Source of the DNA: Erpobdella octoculata | Taxonomy: Eukaryota > Annelida > Clitellata > Hirudinida > Erpobdellidae | Direction: 5' to 3' | Length of the DNA stretch: 64,000 nt | NCBI GenBank assembly: GCA_963978895.1 | Contig: OZ022244.1 | Span: 31,885,194-31,949,193, forward strand | Part shown: positions 23,101-49,907 of the stretch, one piece after another | Numbering within the stretch: position 1 is the stretch's first letter | How the letters are laid out: each line of letters begins with the position of its first letter | Notes under the pieces: generated by a model | The model's database searches: none | Seen by the model: only the letters and a program-made list of their open reading frames with translations | Told to the model about the DNA's origin: nothing | Made by a program: the position numbers and the translations under genes

Positions 23101-24340
23101 AAAATTTAGAGTAAAAGTTTTGTTTTTCCATATTGATTCAAACATTTCACATATAAAGCACTTAGAAAACTGTAGTCAATGTTTTTCTATTGAATAGACT
23201 AAATATCATCAAAAAATGATTTGCGAAATACAAAATATATATGTAATTTATTCAGTGCGGGTCAAGTAGAGTTGCGACATTTTCTGAAAATTAAGCGCAA
23301 GTCGTGTCAACGTTTTGTTGTGGGTTAGGGTAGGGTCGGGTCTACAAAAGTTGACCCGTGGAGTGTGTAACTGCAAATGTGATACCACTTGCCCGAGCTG
23401 TTACTGTCTGAACTTCGGTTCAACGGCGATGCCTAAATGAACTTACATTACCATGCTCTCCTCATGGACATTTAAACTATTTTTTGTCACGGTTTAGAGT
23501 TTTTTGCGTTAATTTGCATATAGAATTTTTCAGGGTTCTTAAAAGATAATTAACCTTAAGTTAAACACGTTTTTATGCTAAACTCGATATAAGAGCTCGT
23601 TTGAATAGAACTGTTATTGCTCATTCCCGATAAGCTAACAGTTTCATAAGGGCATAATCGGAATTGTCATGCAATGGATAAGGTTGTATAATAGTCTAGA
23701 CTTTGGACAAATGATGTTTTAAATTCCACATCATTATAATCTCATTATTATATACATGCTGTTCTTTTTACGCAATCTAATTTGCAAAAGACTTTACAGG
23801 GCTTTTAATCTTCACTGGTTTTTAAGAATGCCTTTTTTTGGTCAAGTTTCAAACCGTTCATTTTAAACCAATTCAATTCATCTATATTTTGTCCGTACTA
23901 TCTTCAGACTGCAATATAAAAGTAAACCTAAATTGAAATAATGAATTTTTACAATTTTAATAAATAATTCTTTATATTTAATTTAAAACACATAACAATT
24001 TCATTATATAAATATTTAATTGCTTGTTTGTTTTATATTTTTCTTAGACCACAAAATACCGGATAGCAGTGTACAGTATACGAATTAAATAAGAGTTGAA
24101 TCAAGGATATCTTGATATAACTGTTATATCAAGATATCCGTGAGTTGAATATACGGAATATTCACTTTGGTGTTAAAACCGCATTTATCCGATGACGCAA
24201 CGTATGTTAAAATAATTGACTAACGTTACCTTCACAGTTTCAGTTGAAACTGATAAAAATAAATAAACTATCAGATGCGATCTTTTAATTTTTAATGCCG
24301 CACAAACCTTCTTGTTTATTTCTAGCATAAAATCAATAAA
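20147..24340. other. Intergenic region between KNL2 and the first USP gene
   Basis: I find no convincing exon on either strand. It holds a CCAT/CCGT microsatellite (20515-20735), a copy of the 'gagtgtatttgaaat' dispersed repeat (about 21535-21745), the inverted copy of the 7730-8165 repeat (22860-23235), and a short block with gggttagggtagggtcgggt near 23320. The KNL2 and USP-A genes diverge here, so promoters of both are expected. Confidence 0.6.
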
Positions 24341-27031
24341 ATGCTAAAAGTTGAAGATGCTTGTAAATCTGGATACTCAGATGAAGATGATCGTGGAGCT
24401 GAGAAAGACGATCACAGGGTCGTTTTGATGGTCATCGATGACAGCGAGCATTCAAAGAATGTCTTCAGATGTGAGTAGAATTTAGTTGTTGATTAATTGA
24501 TTTATTTACAATTTTAGTTTTTAGATAGTCGTCTATTCTACACTGGAGTATTCTGGACGGGTCGAATTTTCTCGGCCCAACCCGTCGGCAACTCGGCCTG
24601 GCCCTACCCGTTTCATAGACTAAAATTCTAGGTCCGGACTGTGTCAATTTTGGGACCGGCCCGTTTTTACCGGCCTAAAATCTATAACCTTGGCAAAAAT
24701 CTCGGCTCGGCCCATACAGTAGTATTTTAACCTACACCATGTATTTTAAGGCCGAAAAAATGCTTTCGTTCTACAGGACATGTTTGTAGGTTAGGTTATC
24801 CGTTACGCTTTTATATCGGTGACGACAATTGCTTTTAACTTGTTTCTAGAAAATTGACACTTTCAACGGTTGATAGAGACTACAAAACATGATTCTATCT
24901 TGTAGAGTGTATTATTCTATCGATTTAAATCAAGACATTATACACGTTTATATAACTATGAAAAATCATCTTGCCACAAGTTTTAACAAATTTTTATGTC
25001 TTAAAACATGAATATTATTACAATCATTGTTTTATAAGTAAAAATTAAATCAATAATAAGTAAAAAAATAAATCAATAATAAGTAAAAAAATAAATCAAT
25101 AATAAGTAAAAAAATAAATCAATAATAAGTAAAAAAATAAATCAATAATAAGTAAAAAAATAAATCAATAATAAGTAAAAAATAAATCAATAATAAGTAA
25201 AAAAATAAATCAATAATAAGTAAAAAAATAAATCAATAATAAGTAAAAAAATAAATCAATAATAAGTAAAAAAATTAATCAATAATAAGTAAAAAAATTA
25301 ATCAATAATAAGTAAAAAAAAATAAATCAATAATAAGTAAAAAATAAATCAATAATAAGTAAAAAAATAAATCAATAATAAGTAAAAAAATAAATCAATA
25401 ATAAGTAAAAAAATAAATCAATAATAAGTAAAAAAATAAATCAATAATAAGTAAAAAAAAATAAATCAATAATAAGTAAAAAATAAATCAATAATAAGTA
25501 AAAAAATAAATCAATAATAAGTAAAAAAATAAATCAATAATAAGTAAAAAAATAAATCAATAATAAGTAAAAAAATAAATCAATAATAAGTAAAAAAATA
25601 AATCAATAATAAGTAAAAAAAAATAAATCAATAATAAGTAAAAAATAAATCAATAATAAGTAAAAAAATAAATCAATAATAAGTAAAAAAATAAATCAAT
25701 AATAAGTAAAAAAATAAATCAATAATAAGTAAAAAAATAAATCAATAATAAGTAAAAAAATAAATCAATAACAAGTAAAAAAATAAATCAATAATAAGTA
25801 AAAAATAAATCAATAATAAGTAAAAAAATAAATCAATAACAAGTAAAAAAATAAATCAATAACAAGTAAAAAAATAAATCAATAATAAGACAATTAAAAC
25901 CTTTCGTTTCAAGGGTTTCTCGATAATATGTGGAAAAGTGGTGACTTACTGGTTCTTTCGTACTGCCTAGCGTTTCCTGATTCTACCAGAATTTCATGCA
26001 AAAGTGTGTATGCTTTAAGTTTTATGATTTTCTTTCTATTTTTGTGTTATTATAATAAAAACATGATAAATGCATATTTTTTCTCCTAAGAACATGAAAT
26101 TATTACAGTTATAGATAGATCCGGACAAATATACAACAAGATTCTTGCAGACATTGAAGAAAAAATCAAAACAACAGAAGTATACTACATCGACCTGTGT
26201 AGAAAAAACAAAGTAAGATATTCCAGTTATTGATAATTTTTGTAGGGTTTTTAACAGTTTTGCTGGTACTTAGTAGTTGGATTCTAAGATTGCTAATCTG
26301 ATTGACCGAGATTTGAACCTAACTCTGCCGAGTTCAGGAGTGCAACCGATACTCAATGTTGCCATCACCTAGCGAATGAAAAACATTACGTCATATATCA
26401 GAACCTTGGTTATTTGAGGTTCATCCAGGGGCGTAATTTTTGGGGAGTTTTCTGGAAAAAAATTGAAAAAAAAGATGCAAAGTTTTTTTTTTTTGAAAAT
26501 ACCTACGACTCTTTTCCGGTCATCAGTTATTTAAAAAAAATACAAAAGTCTTGGAAAAATACCTACAACTACCCTCCCTCCACGGTCATCGGGTATTTTT
26601 GGAGAAAAAATTAGAAGGTTTTGAACAAATTTTGGAAAAAGTACCTACCTGCGACTACTCAATCCCTCAGCTGTTTTGGGGGTGAAAAGTTTAAGCACTT
26701 GGATGAATAGAATTCATAATGTATGGGTTTTTGAAAGCATTTTGCCCAGCCCCCCAATGATTTTGCCGAAATGACGCACCTGGGTTCATCAGTTCATCTC
26801 AACTTTTTCGCTTTACAACAGATTCCTTTTCGCGTGAAAAGCCACAGAGAGGAGTTCCGGGCAAAGGCCGTGTGTCGGGTAGCTGAAGACGAGGCTGTGG
26901 ACATGATCGTTCTCAGGAAGAAGACAAAGAGAAACAAACTGGAACGCATTTTCTGCCACGATTCCTGTCTGTACATCGTCAAAAACTGCAACGTCCCTTG
27001 TACTTTTGTGCCGAAACATTTAATTAGCTGA
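24341..27031 (+). CDS. Universal stress protein A-fold gene, divergent copy (USP-A)
   Basis: Exons 24341-24470, 25914-26003, 26109-26212 and 26822-27031 join in phase to 177 residues, the usual size of a single UspA domain. The first beta strand VVLMVIDDSEHS, the helix WFLDNMWKSGDLLVLSYC and the strand VDMIVLRKK mark the fold. The nucleotide-binding loop is gone: where the neighbours read MGSRG...LGS, this protein has LRKKTKRNK...CHDS, with none of the G-2x-G-9x-G-S glycines. The frame is fully open, so this looks like a functional but non-ATP-binding paralogue rather than a dead gene. Intron positions and phases match the two downstream copies. Intron 1 holds an 850-bp minisatellite and a GGCC-rich element. 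Confidence 0.85.
24540..24740. repeat. GGCC-rich dispersed repeat
   Basis: The block contains gggaccggcccgtttttacc, ggcctaaaat and ctcggctcggccc. Related pieces lie at about 14937-15010, 18140-18260, 47800-47880 and 59214-59345, all in introns or intergenic DNA. Function and class are unknown. Confidence 0.65.
25038..25890. repeat. 23-bp minisatellite, about 37 copies
   Basis: The unit is aataagtaaaaaaataaatc-aat (23 bp, measured from successive taag positions), highly homogeneous, in USP-A intron 1. It ends 24 bp before the acceptor of exon 2. Confidence 0.95.
26280..26375 (-). mobile_element. Degenerate tRNA-like SINE head
   Basis: The minus strand reads with an A-box-like TGATGGCAAC..GGTTGC and a B-box-like TTAGGTTCAAATCTCGG, about 75 nt apart end to end as in tRNA-derived SINEs. 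It is too degraded to be a tRNA gene. Confidence 0.45.
26410..26770. repeat. 'ggtcatcag' dispersed repeat with internal tandem units
   Basis: Roughly 75-bp units carrying ggtcatcagttatttt and aaaatacctacnact occur here. The same family appears at 27160-27530, 27890-28330, 32637-32950, 41575-41660, 47870-48115, 54405-54690 and 63685-63900. Several members begin with a motif like cagtggcgta, suggesting a DNA-transposon terminus. Confidence 0.6.
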
Positions 27032-29891
27032 TTTTAATTTTCTTGAATTAATTTTATTAAAATGTAAATAGAATGCTCGAATAATTTTTTTTTCATATAT
27101 ATATGACTCGTTTATGGTTTTTATCTTTGTGAGTTTAATTCTGTCAGGGAAGTCATTTCAGCAAAATCATTGGGGTGGGCAAAACAATTAAAAACCATGC
27201 GGGCAAATTTTTTTAAATACCCAAACATTTTAAAGTTTATCTAAGTAATGCTTAACTTTTTCTCCAATAATAGCTGATGACAGGGGGAGGTAATAAGGTA
27301 ATCGCAGGTACTTTTTTCCAAAAATGTTCCCCAAAACCTTATACACTTTTTCCTCAAAAAATACCTGATGACCGTGGAATGTATTAGGGTAATCAAATTC
27401 CTTTTACACTTTTTCTTTGAAAAATAGCTGACGACGGAGAGGAGGGGTAGATACTTTTTCCTAAAACTTTTCAAAAAATTCTTTGCTAATTCTATCAAAA
27501 TTGTTCTAAGAAAATCCTTGTGGTGGGGCATGTGACGCCACTGAATCATTTGTATACGTAAATCCAGAATTTCATATATGGAATATAACTGAACGACCTG
27601 CGGCTGTTGAGACACCGAAACCACCCTAACCCTAAAAACATTGCTTGACATCAACAGAGCATGACACAAACAAACTAACTAACTAACTACAGTGTGTTTT
27701 CGACGGATAGCCATCAAGACGTTGAACTGTATGCACTAGCGTTAACGGCAGACAAGATATCACATTTCTCTTCTTGTTGTTGTTGTTGTTGACAAATTCC
27801 TTCGACAATCTAATTTCAGCCTAAATATTTTAAGTTGAGATAATAAATATACTGTTTCATCTGTAGCTTAAAAATATTTCAAAAAGGGTAAAGATCATAG
27901 GCGTAGAGTTCGGGGGCGACGGGACCCCCTGCTACCTCTGGTCCAAGTCTTGCTCCCTCCGGGAAAATTATTTTTCTCTTGGGAAGCTGTTGAATAAAGT
28001 ATTTATAAACAATATAATCATTTTAAAATGTTCATTTTCACAACAATTTATTTTGGGTATGCATAAATTTTTATGTGCAACAGCCCATATTACTGAAGCC
28101 CTTGTTTTTACTCCACGGGGGGGGGGATGAAAAAATTTGATGAAGGGAGAGGAAATGAAACCTAATCAATTTTTCTATAAAAAAATCGATGACGAGAGAA
28201 GAAGTAAAATGAAATCAACTTTTATTTTTTGTTATTAAAATTTTCCACCCCAGAAAATGTTTTTACCACCACTTCAAAAGTGCCATCCGGGATAGAGCTC
28301 ATCCTCTGTCACCCTAGGCTAAGCCACTGCATCTAATCCCTTGCCCCTTCTTCCGAGAAATCTACGCTTGTGGTAGAGAAGTTATTGTAAAATTAAAATT
28401 ATAGCACAGGGCAGTTTTTGCACAACTCTGGCGCATTGGTTTGAATCTCATATCATCCATCGCCTCTTTTCAACCAATCAACGAGGTCATTTCCTATAGG
28501 GTAGAATCTTTAAAAGTACGACTTGTTTCCCTTTTAATTTTATTTTTAAATAGTTTATAGTCTTTTACACCAGGTGTTTTAAGACTGAAATGGCTGCATG
28601 TAGGAAGCACCTAAGTATTTTCTGTCGTGGATCATAATTTGATCCTTTTAACTTTTCCCTCCTCCTTTCTCCAGACTTGGGACTGGGTCTTGAAAGCAAG
28701 GTGGAGTTTGACCTGTTTCTCATCGTTTTATGCTAGAAATAATCTAGAAGAAATCAATCCGAGGCCAGTGTGTAAATTAAATTGCTCATTAAGTCGCGTT
28801 CTAAGAAGTTTCTGGTAAATCTTTTGAATCTTTGAAAACGTCCACTACAGATCAGTCACGACCTTATAGTGCCAGAGTACTACCGACTACCACTCAGGTA
28901 TGAAGTTGACACATGATTTGCGACCTCGGTATTCTACATCTAATTGTACCAATGCAATTTCAATTAAATACAATTAATTAGATGTTCTATGTGGATCTTT
29001 TTTAAATAAATTTCACTCTTATTTTGACGAACTTTGTTAAAGAAACAAACAAAACACGTTATGTACAAAACCCACAATTTTGTGGCTTACTCACTACTTT
29101 CTCAGACAAGGACCAGAGGCTTTTGTCAAAATTGTCTTGTAGCATAGAGCCTTTGTAAACGACGCTACAGAGACATTTGACTTGATCGACAACAGAGCTA
29201 TCAAGACAATTCGATGTTACATAAAGAAAGAAAGACATCATCATTTACATGAACATGACATGTCTCTTGTATAGTTCTGAAAAGAAATACCTACCTTACG
29301 CATGTATGTATACCTACTTGCCTACGACATCGTCACCGAAGAAGTCAAGAAAAGCAAAGACGCATTATTAACAACTATGTAGTCTGTTTTACATATCGAA
29401 ATTCTCAAGCTAGCCGACAGTTCATAATGTTTCTCATAATAGCAGCTCTCACATCCTTGTATTGCATATACATATAATATGCACGCTTGCTTGCCCCGAT
29501 TCGTTGTCCTCGTCTACACGTGCATAAATACAGGCTATAATAAGTATTATAATCGAGTTTAATATAGTATATTGAAACTATAGTAGAGTGAGCTATAACG
29601 CAGGTCGCACATTCTCTAGGCTCGTGTCTATAACAAACCGAGCCGTTATTCAGTTAGTGCGATTCGAAAGAAAAGAGAGGTTGCGATTTATAAGGCGTGC
29701 GCCTCTCTCTCCCCCTTCATTGCTGAACAAACTCACTCGTCGTCGTCGTCGTCACTAACCGATCGGGAGGTGTCTCGAGCGTTTGTTTATACCGTTCTTC
29801 TTACGGAAGTTTTCAATTCTAGAGGGAGAAAAACAAAAACAAAATTTTATAGCGCTTTAAAATTTCGGATATAATACATAATAAAACAGAG
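27032..29891. other. Intergenic region between USP-A and USP-B
   Basis: No exon is recognised. It contains two copies of the ggtcatcag repeat family (27160-27530 and 27890-28330) and an old SINE (28532-28709). The last 250 bp before the USP-B start carry CGTCGTCGTC and a TATA-like atttataagg near 29688, which may be its promoter. Confidence 0.5.
28532..28709 (-). mobile_element. SINE, 'tttacaccaggtgttttaag' family, old copy
   Basis: It shares its whole length with copies at 59008-59211 and 62820-63003 (ttgatccttttaac, ctcctcctttctccag, gggactgg). The flanks gacttgtttccc and gacctgtttctc are a diverged target duplication. Polarity is inferred from the A/T tail of the other copies. Confidence 0.75.
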
Positions 29892-38143
<8,252 letters not shown>

Positions 38144-38174
38144 TAGCCGGCCGGCTGGATGGAGAGAGAGAGAG

Positions 38175-38695
38175 CGAAGATCATCGATTGATTGATTGAT
38201 TGTTCAGTTGATTGATTGTTCAGTTAATTGATTGTTCAGTTGATTGATTGTCCAGTTGATTGATTGTTCAGTTGATTGATTGATTGTTCAGTTAATTGAT
38301 TGTTCAGTTGATTGATTGTTCAGTTGATTGATTGTCCAGTTGATTGATTGTTCAGTTGATTGATTGTTCAGTTGATTGATTGATTGTTCAGTTCATAGAT
38401 TGATTGTTCAGTTGATTGATTGATTGTTCAGTTGATTGATTGATTGTTCAGTTGATTGTTCAGTTCATAGATTGATTGTTCAGTTGATTGATTGATTGAT
38501 TGTTCAGTTCATAGATTGATTGTTCAGTTGATTGATTGATTGTTCAGTTCATAGATTGATTGTTCAGTTGATTGATTGATTGTTCAGTTGATTGATTGAT
38601 TGTTCAGTTGATTGATTGATTGTTCAGTTGATTGATTGTTCAGTTGATTGTTCAGTTGATTGATTGATTGTTCAGTTGATTGACTGGTTGATTGA
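38175..38695. repeat. ttgattgattgttcag minisatellite
   Basis: About 500 bp of variable 16-24 bp units, starting some 30 bp after the USP-B stop, so it may lie in its 3' untranslated region. Confidence 0.93.
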
Positions 38696-40492
38696 ATTAT
38701 CGGTTAAACTTGGATGTTGCCATGAAACTGTATCCCGTAGGTTTCGTAGTAGTAGGAGGGTGTTACTGTATTTATTCTTTGTACACAGTTGTCGATGGAA
38801 CAAAATAGTTTCAAGTCCGATACGGCCATGTTTGTTTGTATTTTTCGCTTGATAGGTATAATAATTCTGGTGTTTGAAGTTATTAATATTTAATTTCCTA
38901 AAATTAAAAGCGATTGTTACATGTTAATATTTTTTTATATTTATAATCGAATCTTAATTTTTTAACCTTTATTGAAAATATTTCATAAATAAGTTTTTTT
39001 TTATAATTCTTATCGATTTAATTAAAACTCCTGTGGTGCACTTGAATGTATGTGTCCATTGAAGTCCATTCTCGAAAACCAATTGGTCATTATGACCTAA
39101 AGTATTGGCTGGCTCTATGGTCTGTCTGGGAATGGGACTTAAAAGTTTTGGAACCTTGGCTGTAGTATCTAGTTGTGTATTATCTATTATGAATTCTGCT
39201 GGCTTGGATGGATATGAGATGTGAGTTCCAAGTTTTAATTTTCCTACGAGAACGAAACAGACGAGATAAACAGTGTATTTTATTTTTATTGAAACTAAAA
39301 AAATCCAAATAAACAAATAAAAAATAATATACATAGCAATTTCAGACTAATTATATACATAACAATTTCAAACTAAGCAATCTTTAAGCTAAATTAATTG
39401 CTTACGATATGCATCTGTGAAACTTTGGTTTGAAAACGCGTTTTCTGAACAATTACAATTACTATTACAAATACAATTACCATCACAGTTACAATTACAA
39501 TAACGATTACAATTACAATTTTAGTAATACATAATAGGATGCACGCTCGAAGGTGCTACAGTGCGATGTTTAGTCTCGGGAACGGTTGTAACAGAACCAG
39601 CTCTTTCTGACGGGTAACCAATTGTACTTACCGAGAGCTAATAAATACATTTTTGCAGGTTCATTTTTAATTCTCAACAAAAACATTAATTTTTGAAACG
39701 CTTTAATGTGTTCCCGTTCTGTAAATTTATTTCCCTCCAAATCGCTAGTTGTCTGCAAACATTTTGGTTTACAAATCGCAGAAGCTCTAAGTGAAAAAAA
39801 TTCATCTGCACCACCATCCGTATATTTGATATGATTCAAAAAGAAATTAATTTGCCCGACCTTGCGAGGTCACGAGGAACATCATTGCCTAGAGGTCAGA
39901 GGGCTGAGAATAAATATGAAAAGGGCTTGCAAATCCGTACGGATTACACTGAATTTTAAAAATTGCTCTAACAAACAATTCTATCTTTATAATTTACCAA
40001 ACAAGGAAACTGTCTATTAATAAACAAAAAAAATCGAGTTAGATTCATAAGCTTGAGGGCAAAAATAACAGCTAATCCAAAGATTAATTATGATGAAGCA
40101 GCGTTAGGGTTTGAAATATCCCAATTGTCTCAAGATCATACTATCCATGAAAGCCGAAATGAACTGTCTCATAGAAGAAATTACAATATAATGAAATGAT
40201 CGGAAAACAAAATAAAATAAAACGTTTTCTTACATTTTTGAAACACGTCCAAAAAAATAACTTATAAAAAAATTTTAATCAAGCTTTTTCTGTATCGTCC
40301 AACCTACAATAAGCGAGAAAAAAATATCTAAAAATAGTAGACATGCCTTTGAAGATAGGTTTTTAGCTGCGGCATTTGTCAGGCAATCAGGATGCTGTCG
40401 GTAGTAGCTTTCAATTACGTTTAGTTACCTTCCTGAGTCTGGCTGATTGAATTTAATGGCACAAGTCTTTAGTATGATTTTCTTTCCTTTCC

Positions 40493-40567
<75 letters not shown>

Positions 40568-43500
40568 GTCGCTCTGCCTTTCACAACATTTTGGTAAAAT
40601 TGTATAAATAAGTTTAAAAAAAAATTATACACAGCCAGAAAACAACGTTTTTTATATGCTTTTATTAACTTTAATTTGTCCGGATGTCCTGAGGATGTCC
40701 TGGTTATGTTCTAGGGTATCGGCGGTGATAATGACAGCAAAAACTTTCAACGTCATAGTAAATTTAAGCATCATTTGCTTACTACCTAATTGCCGGGATA
40801 ATATTTGTTACAATGCGATTCCGCTAGGAAATTTTATCACTGTCAGAGCAAGCTGGTCATTTTTCTAAGGCGGCAGAATGTCAGTGGTGACAGGGAATTT
40901 AGCTCCGTCAAGATATATTTTCATCTAACAGATTTCATAACTTAATTCTTTAACATTTGCATTTTTGTCACCCTGCGTATTCGCTTGATTCACTTTTCAC
41001 TCTGGCATTTGGAGAGTTGTCCCGAATTATATATTATTTATATTTTAAATATGTTTTTGAGAGAACTGGATGTGGGATCATATTTTATATTTAATTATAC
41101 CTAGGATCAATGTGCTCCGTGGGGGAATCATGGTACCCCGTATGTGGGGTACTTTGATCTTTTTTAGGGGTTGCAGTAAAGTTCAATTTAACAATTGTTT
41201 TTTTTGCATTATACAATTTAAACTAAATTGAATCATAAAGTAAATGTTCCTCTATGAAATTCACCAAAAAAAATGTTGACTATTTGAATGGCTTGACTGT
41301 TCTTACCAAAAAATCTCAAAACAGATCAATGTGCCCCCAACTTCTCTACTTTATTAAGTTTTCTATCTAGCGTGTAACTTACTGGCAGCAAAACTCGACA
41401 TCGGTGAAACATACAAGCAAGTGAAGCAAGTTTGAGCTTGTTAAGGCTAGCCAGACCTTTCAAACATTTGAACATTCTTAAGATAGTTGGAATAACAATA
41501 TTACTATTTCTGTGGTTTTTTAACTTGTTGAAACTGGCTTTTCAATTTCTCCCACTAAATGCTTTACTTTTGTCTCCATAAATAGCTGATGACCGAAGGG
41601 TCAAAAATTCTTGGGAGGATAAACTATCCCCTGCCCTTCCCAAATGACGCCCCTGCTGGGAATAGCAAAAATCAGCAGTTTTTAAAATTATTATAGAAAT
41701 TATAACCAATTCAATGAATTGTGGAAAAAATAATTTCTACAGCAATATAGGATATGAGAAGCGATCTATAACGTTAGAAGCAGAGTTGAAAGCATTAGTA
41801 AACCCATTGTAAAAAAAAAGTCTAACAACATAACTGAAAAACAAGTAAAGGAAAAAACGAGTTTTTCAACACAAACTTTTATTTCAAATACACTCGATTT
41901 AGAAATACGAAAGATGTTCAAATTAAGTTTTTTTGTTTGTTTTTTTTTTAATTGAATCATGTATTGTCATCCAATATAAAACGACGATTAAGTTAATATA
42001 AAAATTTTAAAAAATGTAGATGTATTAGAAAGGAGATTAAACGTTGTGGTTTAGGGTCTTTAAACAAAAATGTTAGGACTGCTTAAAATTAATATTCTAA
42101 TAGCTATAGTGGTGGGCCAATTGAACTAAGCTTACAACAATGTAGTACCTACCTTTAAGCTATGCGGTGCTGCATTTGTTTGAATGACATTATAACATGA
42201 AGTATACACTTGCGATACAAAATACGCTACAAACCTATAAGGAATTCATATGAATGAATGAAATTCATGACATGCCACATCTAACTTTCTTTCAGTGATG
42301 TAATGAGCGAATTATGGCAGTTTATAATATTTTAAACACCAATCTGTCTGTTACAGATTCAAAATCAAGTTTTTATAAAATCGCCTAGCAACTGTATTCA
42401 AACGAATATTGTGACAAAAACTAATACTAAGAACTCTTGTACTAAGTACGTTGGTAACTTGGTGGTCTCCAGACCACAGTTTTCACAGAGTTCGCCAGTC
42501 ATTCTATGATAATGTAGTTTGCTCAGATATCTTTAGTAAATATTCTCTAACAATTAACTAATAAGTTCGTCTCTCTGTGACTCGGTAAAATTTTGATACC
42601 GCTGCACTGATTTTAATAAAAGTTAGTGTATCTACTGAGTTTTTAAGCTAATTTCGAAAAATAAAACTCTTTCTTGCAGTAGAAACTTTTTTCACAAGTT
42701 AAAGCAGTTTGACAAGAATAGCGGGCATGAATTTTTGTGCCTAAATAACAAACCAGGCCTTGAATTTTCTGCCTATAAAATGAGCTGATTTTGTCCTGTT
42801 TAGCAACCAGCCAATATTATTAAAAACATAAAACAAATAACATTGAGTCATCATTTTGATCACTAATGAAATGAATGGACTAAAAATATTTTTAAAAGAT
42901 GTTGGAAAAAGGTTTTAAAAATCTTACATATTTTTTAGTCTAGTTTAAACTTTAATAAGTTTATTGTAAATAATATTATTTATAACTAAATTATTTAGTT
43001 AAAAGTTAGTAAAGGTATAACTTAAAAAACAAGTTTGGGATCATCACCTGCTATTGCTATAATTAACCTTAATTTTAGAAAGCTCGAGAAAGCTGTTTAT
43101 GTAATTTAAAAACTAGCTCCATAATCGATCATAATGGGGTTATTTTTAGGACTATATAATTTGTACAGAGACAAATAATTGCCATAATGCAGTCGAATTC
43201 ACAAAAGAAAGCCCGTCTAGAGCTCGAGCTAGAAAAAGGTATAAAAGCCATATGTGTGAAGTAAGCTATGACGATGATGGTGACGACGAAGACGATGATG
43301 ACGACATAGTGATGGCACCAAATTTTATTTAAATAGAACACCAATCAAGACCACTGTCTTCCGAAAACAAAAAAAAATCTTAGAGCTGCCTTAAAGTGCT
43401 ATTGAATGTTTTAAAACTCTGGAATGTACGCGAAAAGCAATGCTCATGCATGCCCAAAATCCCAAGGAACAGCCACTGAGATGAGACTAGAACCAGAAAT

Positions 43501-45576
43501 ACACCAAACAATAGCGCCAGGAATCCCACTTAGTTCCAAACTTTTTGGTTAAAGAAAATAGGAACCGAGGTTTGTGACGGGTTGACCTACGTACATATTT
43601 AAGTCCATGCCCCCTTCTGGCTATTGAGGGCCTGATCACATTAGGTAGGTCAAAAACTCGTGCTATTCTAACACGGTTTTACATGACATTTTTTTAGTTC
43701 TATTCTTTTTTGTTTTAAACTCAACTTACGCTTCCACTTTAATACGTACCTATTGTACTTCAAATCTTTTAGTTTGTCAAACATAAACATAAACATAAAG
43801 AAAATGATGGGCGCAAACTATAAGTCTCTATACCCATTATATAAAATATTGTTCATATATATGTTCATATATATGTTCTATAAATAAATGTATGTATATA
43901 TTATTAAAAATCCTTTTTATAGTTGTACATAACATCGCTTAATTTGAAATGACAGTCAATTAGTCTTTTAAATTCATCAACGTGTTCGGCTTCTATGATT
44001 TTCGAAGGGAGGTTGTTCCAAATTGCAGTAGATCTGGTCAGGAAGAAATATTTTCTGCTGTCAAGTTAGAATAATAAGTCGGCAAGATTTTTTTTCTGAA
44101 GAGCAAAAACCTTTTTTGATTAAAACTAGCAACTAATTACAAAACCTGATTTGCCTAACTCCCCATTGCTTGATGCGAGTCTTCTTCATGCCAGGATAAA
44201 GAAAAGATAAATAATCAAATTAAATTAAATTATAATCTGCCATTTCGGTCGAAACACGCAGTGTAACAAACAAACCGTAAAAACGAGGTGTTTTCTTTTT
44301 CAAAAATCCTTCATATTTCAGAATTCGTAGGCTTTTCATTTTAATGCAAATTTTTTTTTGAAACGAAGTTTTAATAATTTATAAATGTAACTAACTAGTA
44401 TATAAATGAGTATATAATCATGTATGATTTGTTATAGTTTCAAAACATGAACACTTAATTTTTTAAGTGAAAATATTATTTTAGAAAATTTAAAAAAAAA
44501 TTAATAGAATACATAGTCATGATGAGCAAGCCTATATTTTAAATTTCAGCTTGATTGGGTGACGGGAAGTTAGTTAATTTTCACTTTCAAGGTTTGCAGA
44601 CATTCAAGCAAGCAAGTAAGCAAGCAAGACCGGTGATGAAGTAAATATAAGGAATTTAAAAATAGACTTGGTCGGTAAGCTTACAGAGTGAAAGTTTGAC
44701 GACAGCTTCAATTATAGAAATACAAATAGGACAACTATTTCTATAGAACTATACGAATTAATAAATAAATAACAATTATCTGAGAGTACTTTTATTATAT
44801 AAATACAAATAGTATAACCATTTCTATAGAACTATACGAATTAATAAATAATAAATGACCATTGTCTGAAAGAACTTTCAAGGACAGCATACGCCGAGTA
44901 GAAAATGGGATCAGTCACCCTCATTGCTCCCCATCCAGCAGCGGCGTATACCTAGGTGGTTATTCAACTCTAACGAGAAGCGGCTTGTTCTGCTTCAGTC
45001 TAACGGAGGAACAAAAGAAAGTTTTACGAGCAAAATTTCAGCATTTTGCGAACTTCAGAGCGAGCCTGCTAAGCTAATGCTAAGGTCGAGGCGAGGTAAA
45101 CCTGTTGTCGTCTCTATTCTACAGTAGCGGCTTTCATTCATAGAGTGGCACAGATCTATTAAACCTGTTAGAATACATTTTATGTAATAGTTAATACCTA
45201 CAATTACAGATTTTTTGAGTAAATGCTTGCTTTTTTTTCGCGCACAATTTGTAAATATTGCGAGCTCTCAAATTGTCGATAAATCATCGTAATTAAATCG
45301 AGCGTTGTTCGATTTTAATTTTTTAATTAAAAAATTCAGACATTGGAAAATTTCGAGCTATTAACCTCGAGCGTATATTGGCTGAGTTATACGGCAAGTT
45401 GAATGTTCTAAACACATATACCTCGCAGGTAAAAGAGAGAGAGAAGGCAACCTGATTTTCTTTTATGACTGTTTTAACGTTGACACAGACGACAGGTCTA
45501 TTATTGTACCAACGAAATATAAAATTAAGTAGTGTTTAAAATATAAAAATTTCCAAAGCATTTACTGAGCGGGATC
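38696..45576. other. Intergenic region between USP-B and USP-C
   Basis: I see no cellular gene in nearly 7 kb. Contents: a (CT)n tract (40496-40567), a copy of the 'cactcgattt' dispersed repeat (about 41820-41985), a LINE 3' fragment (43790-44075), and an imperfect tandem duplication of about 90 bp containing tttctatagaactatacgaa (44725-44880). Confidence 0.55.
43790..44075 (-). mobile_element. Non-LTR retrotransposon 3' fragment
   Basis: The minus-strand frame reads RKYFFLTRSTAIWNNLPSKI then VDEFKRLIDCHF and stops. This is the typical C-terminal tail of CR1/Jockey-like reverse transcriptases (F..R....WN.LP...FK). It is followed by a short A/T-rich tail and tttatgtttatgtttatg, a LINE-like 3' microsatellite. 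It is 5'-truncated, as usual for dead LINE copies. Confidence 0.75.

Positions 45577-49907
<4,331 letters not shown>

Noticed and set aside
25038..25890. CRISPR-like regular array
   Set aside because: A 23-bp unit repeats head to tail with no unique spacers, in an intron of an animal gene; it is a minisatellite.
44862..45127. Two overlapping 67-71 aa frames
   Set aside because: No resemblance to a known family and no splice context; probably chance in a slightly GC-richer patch.
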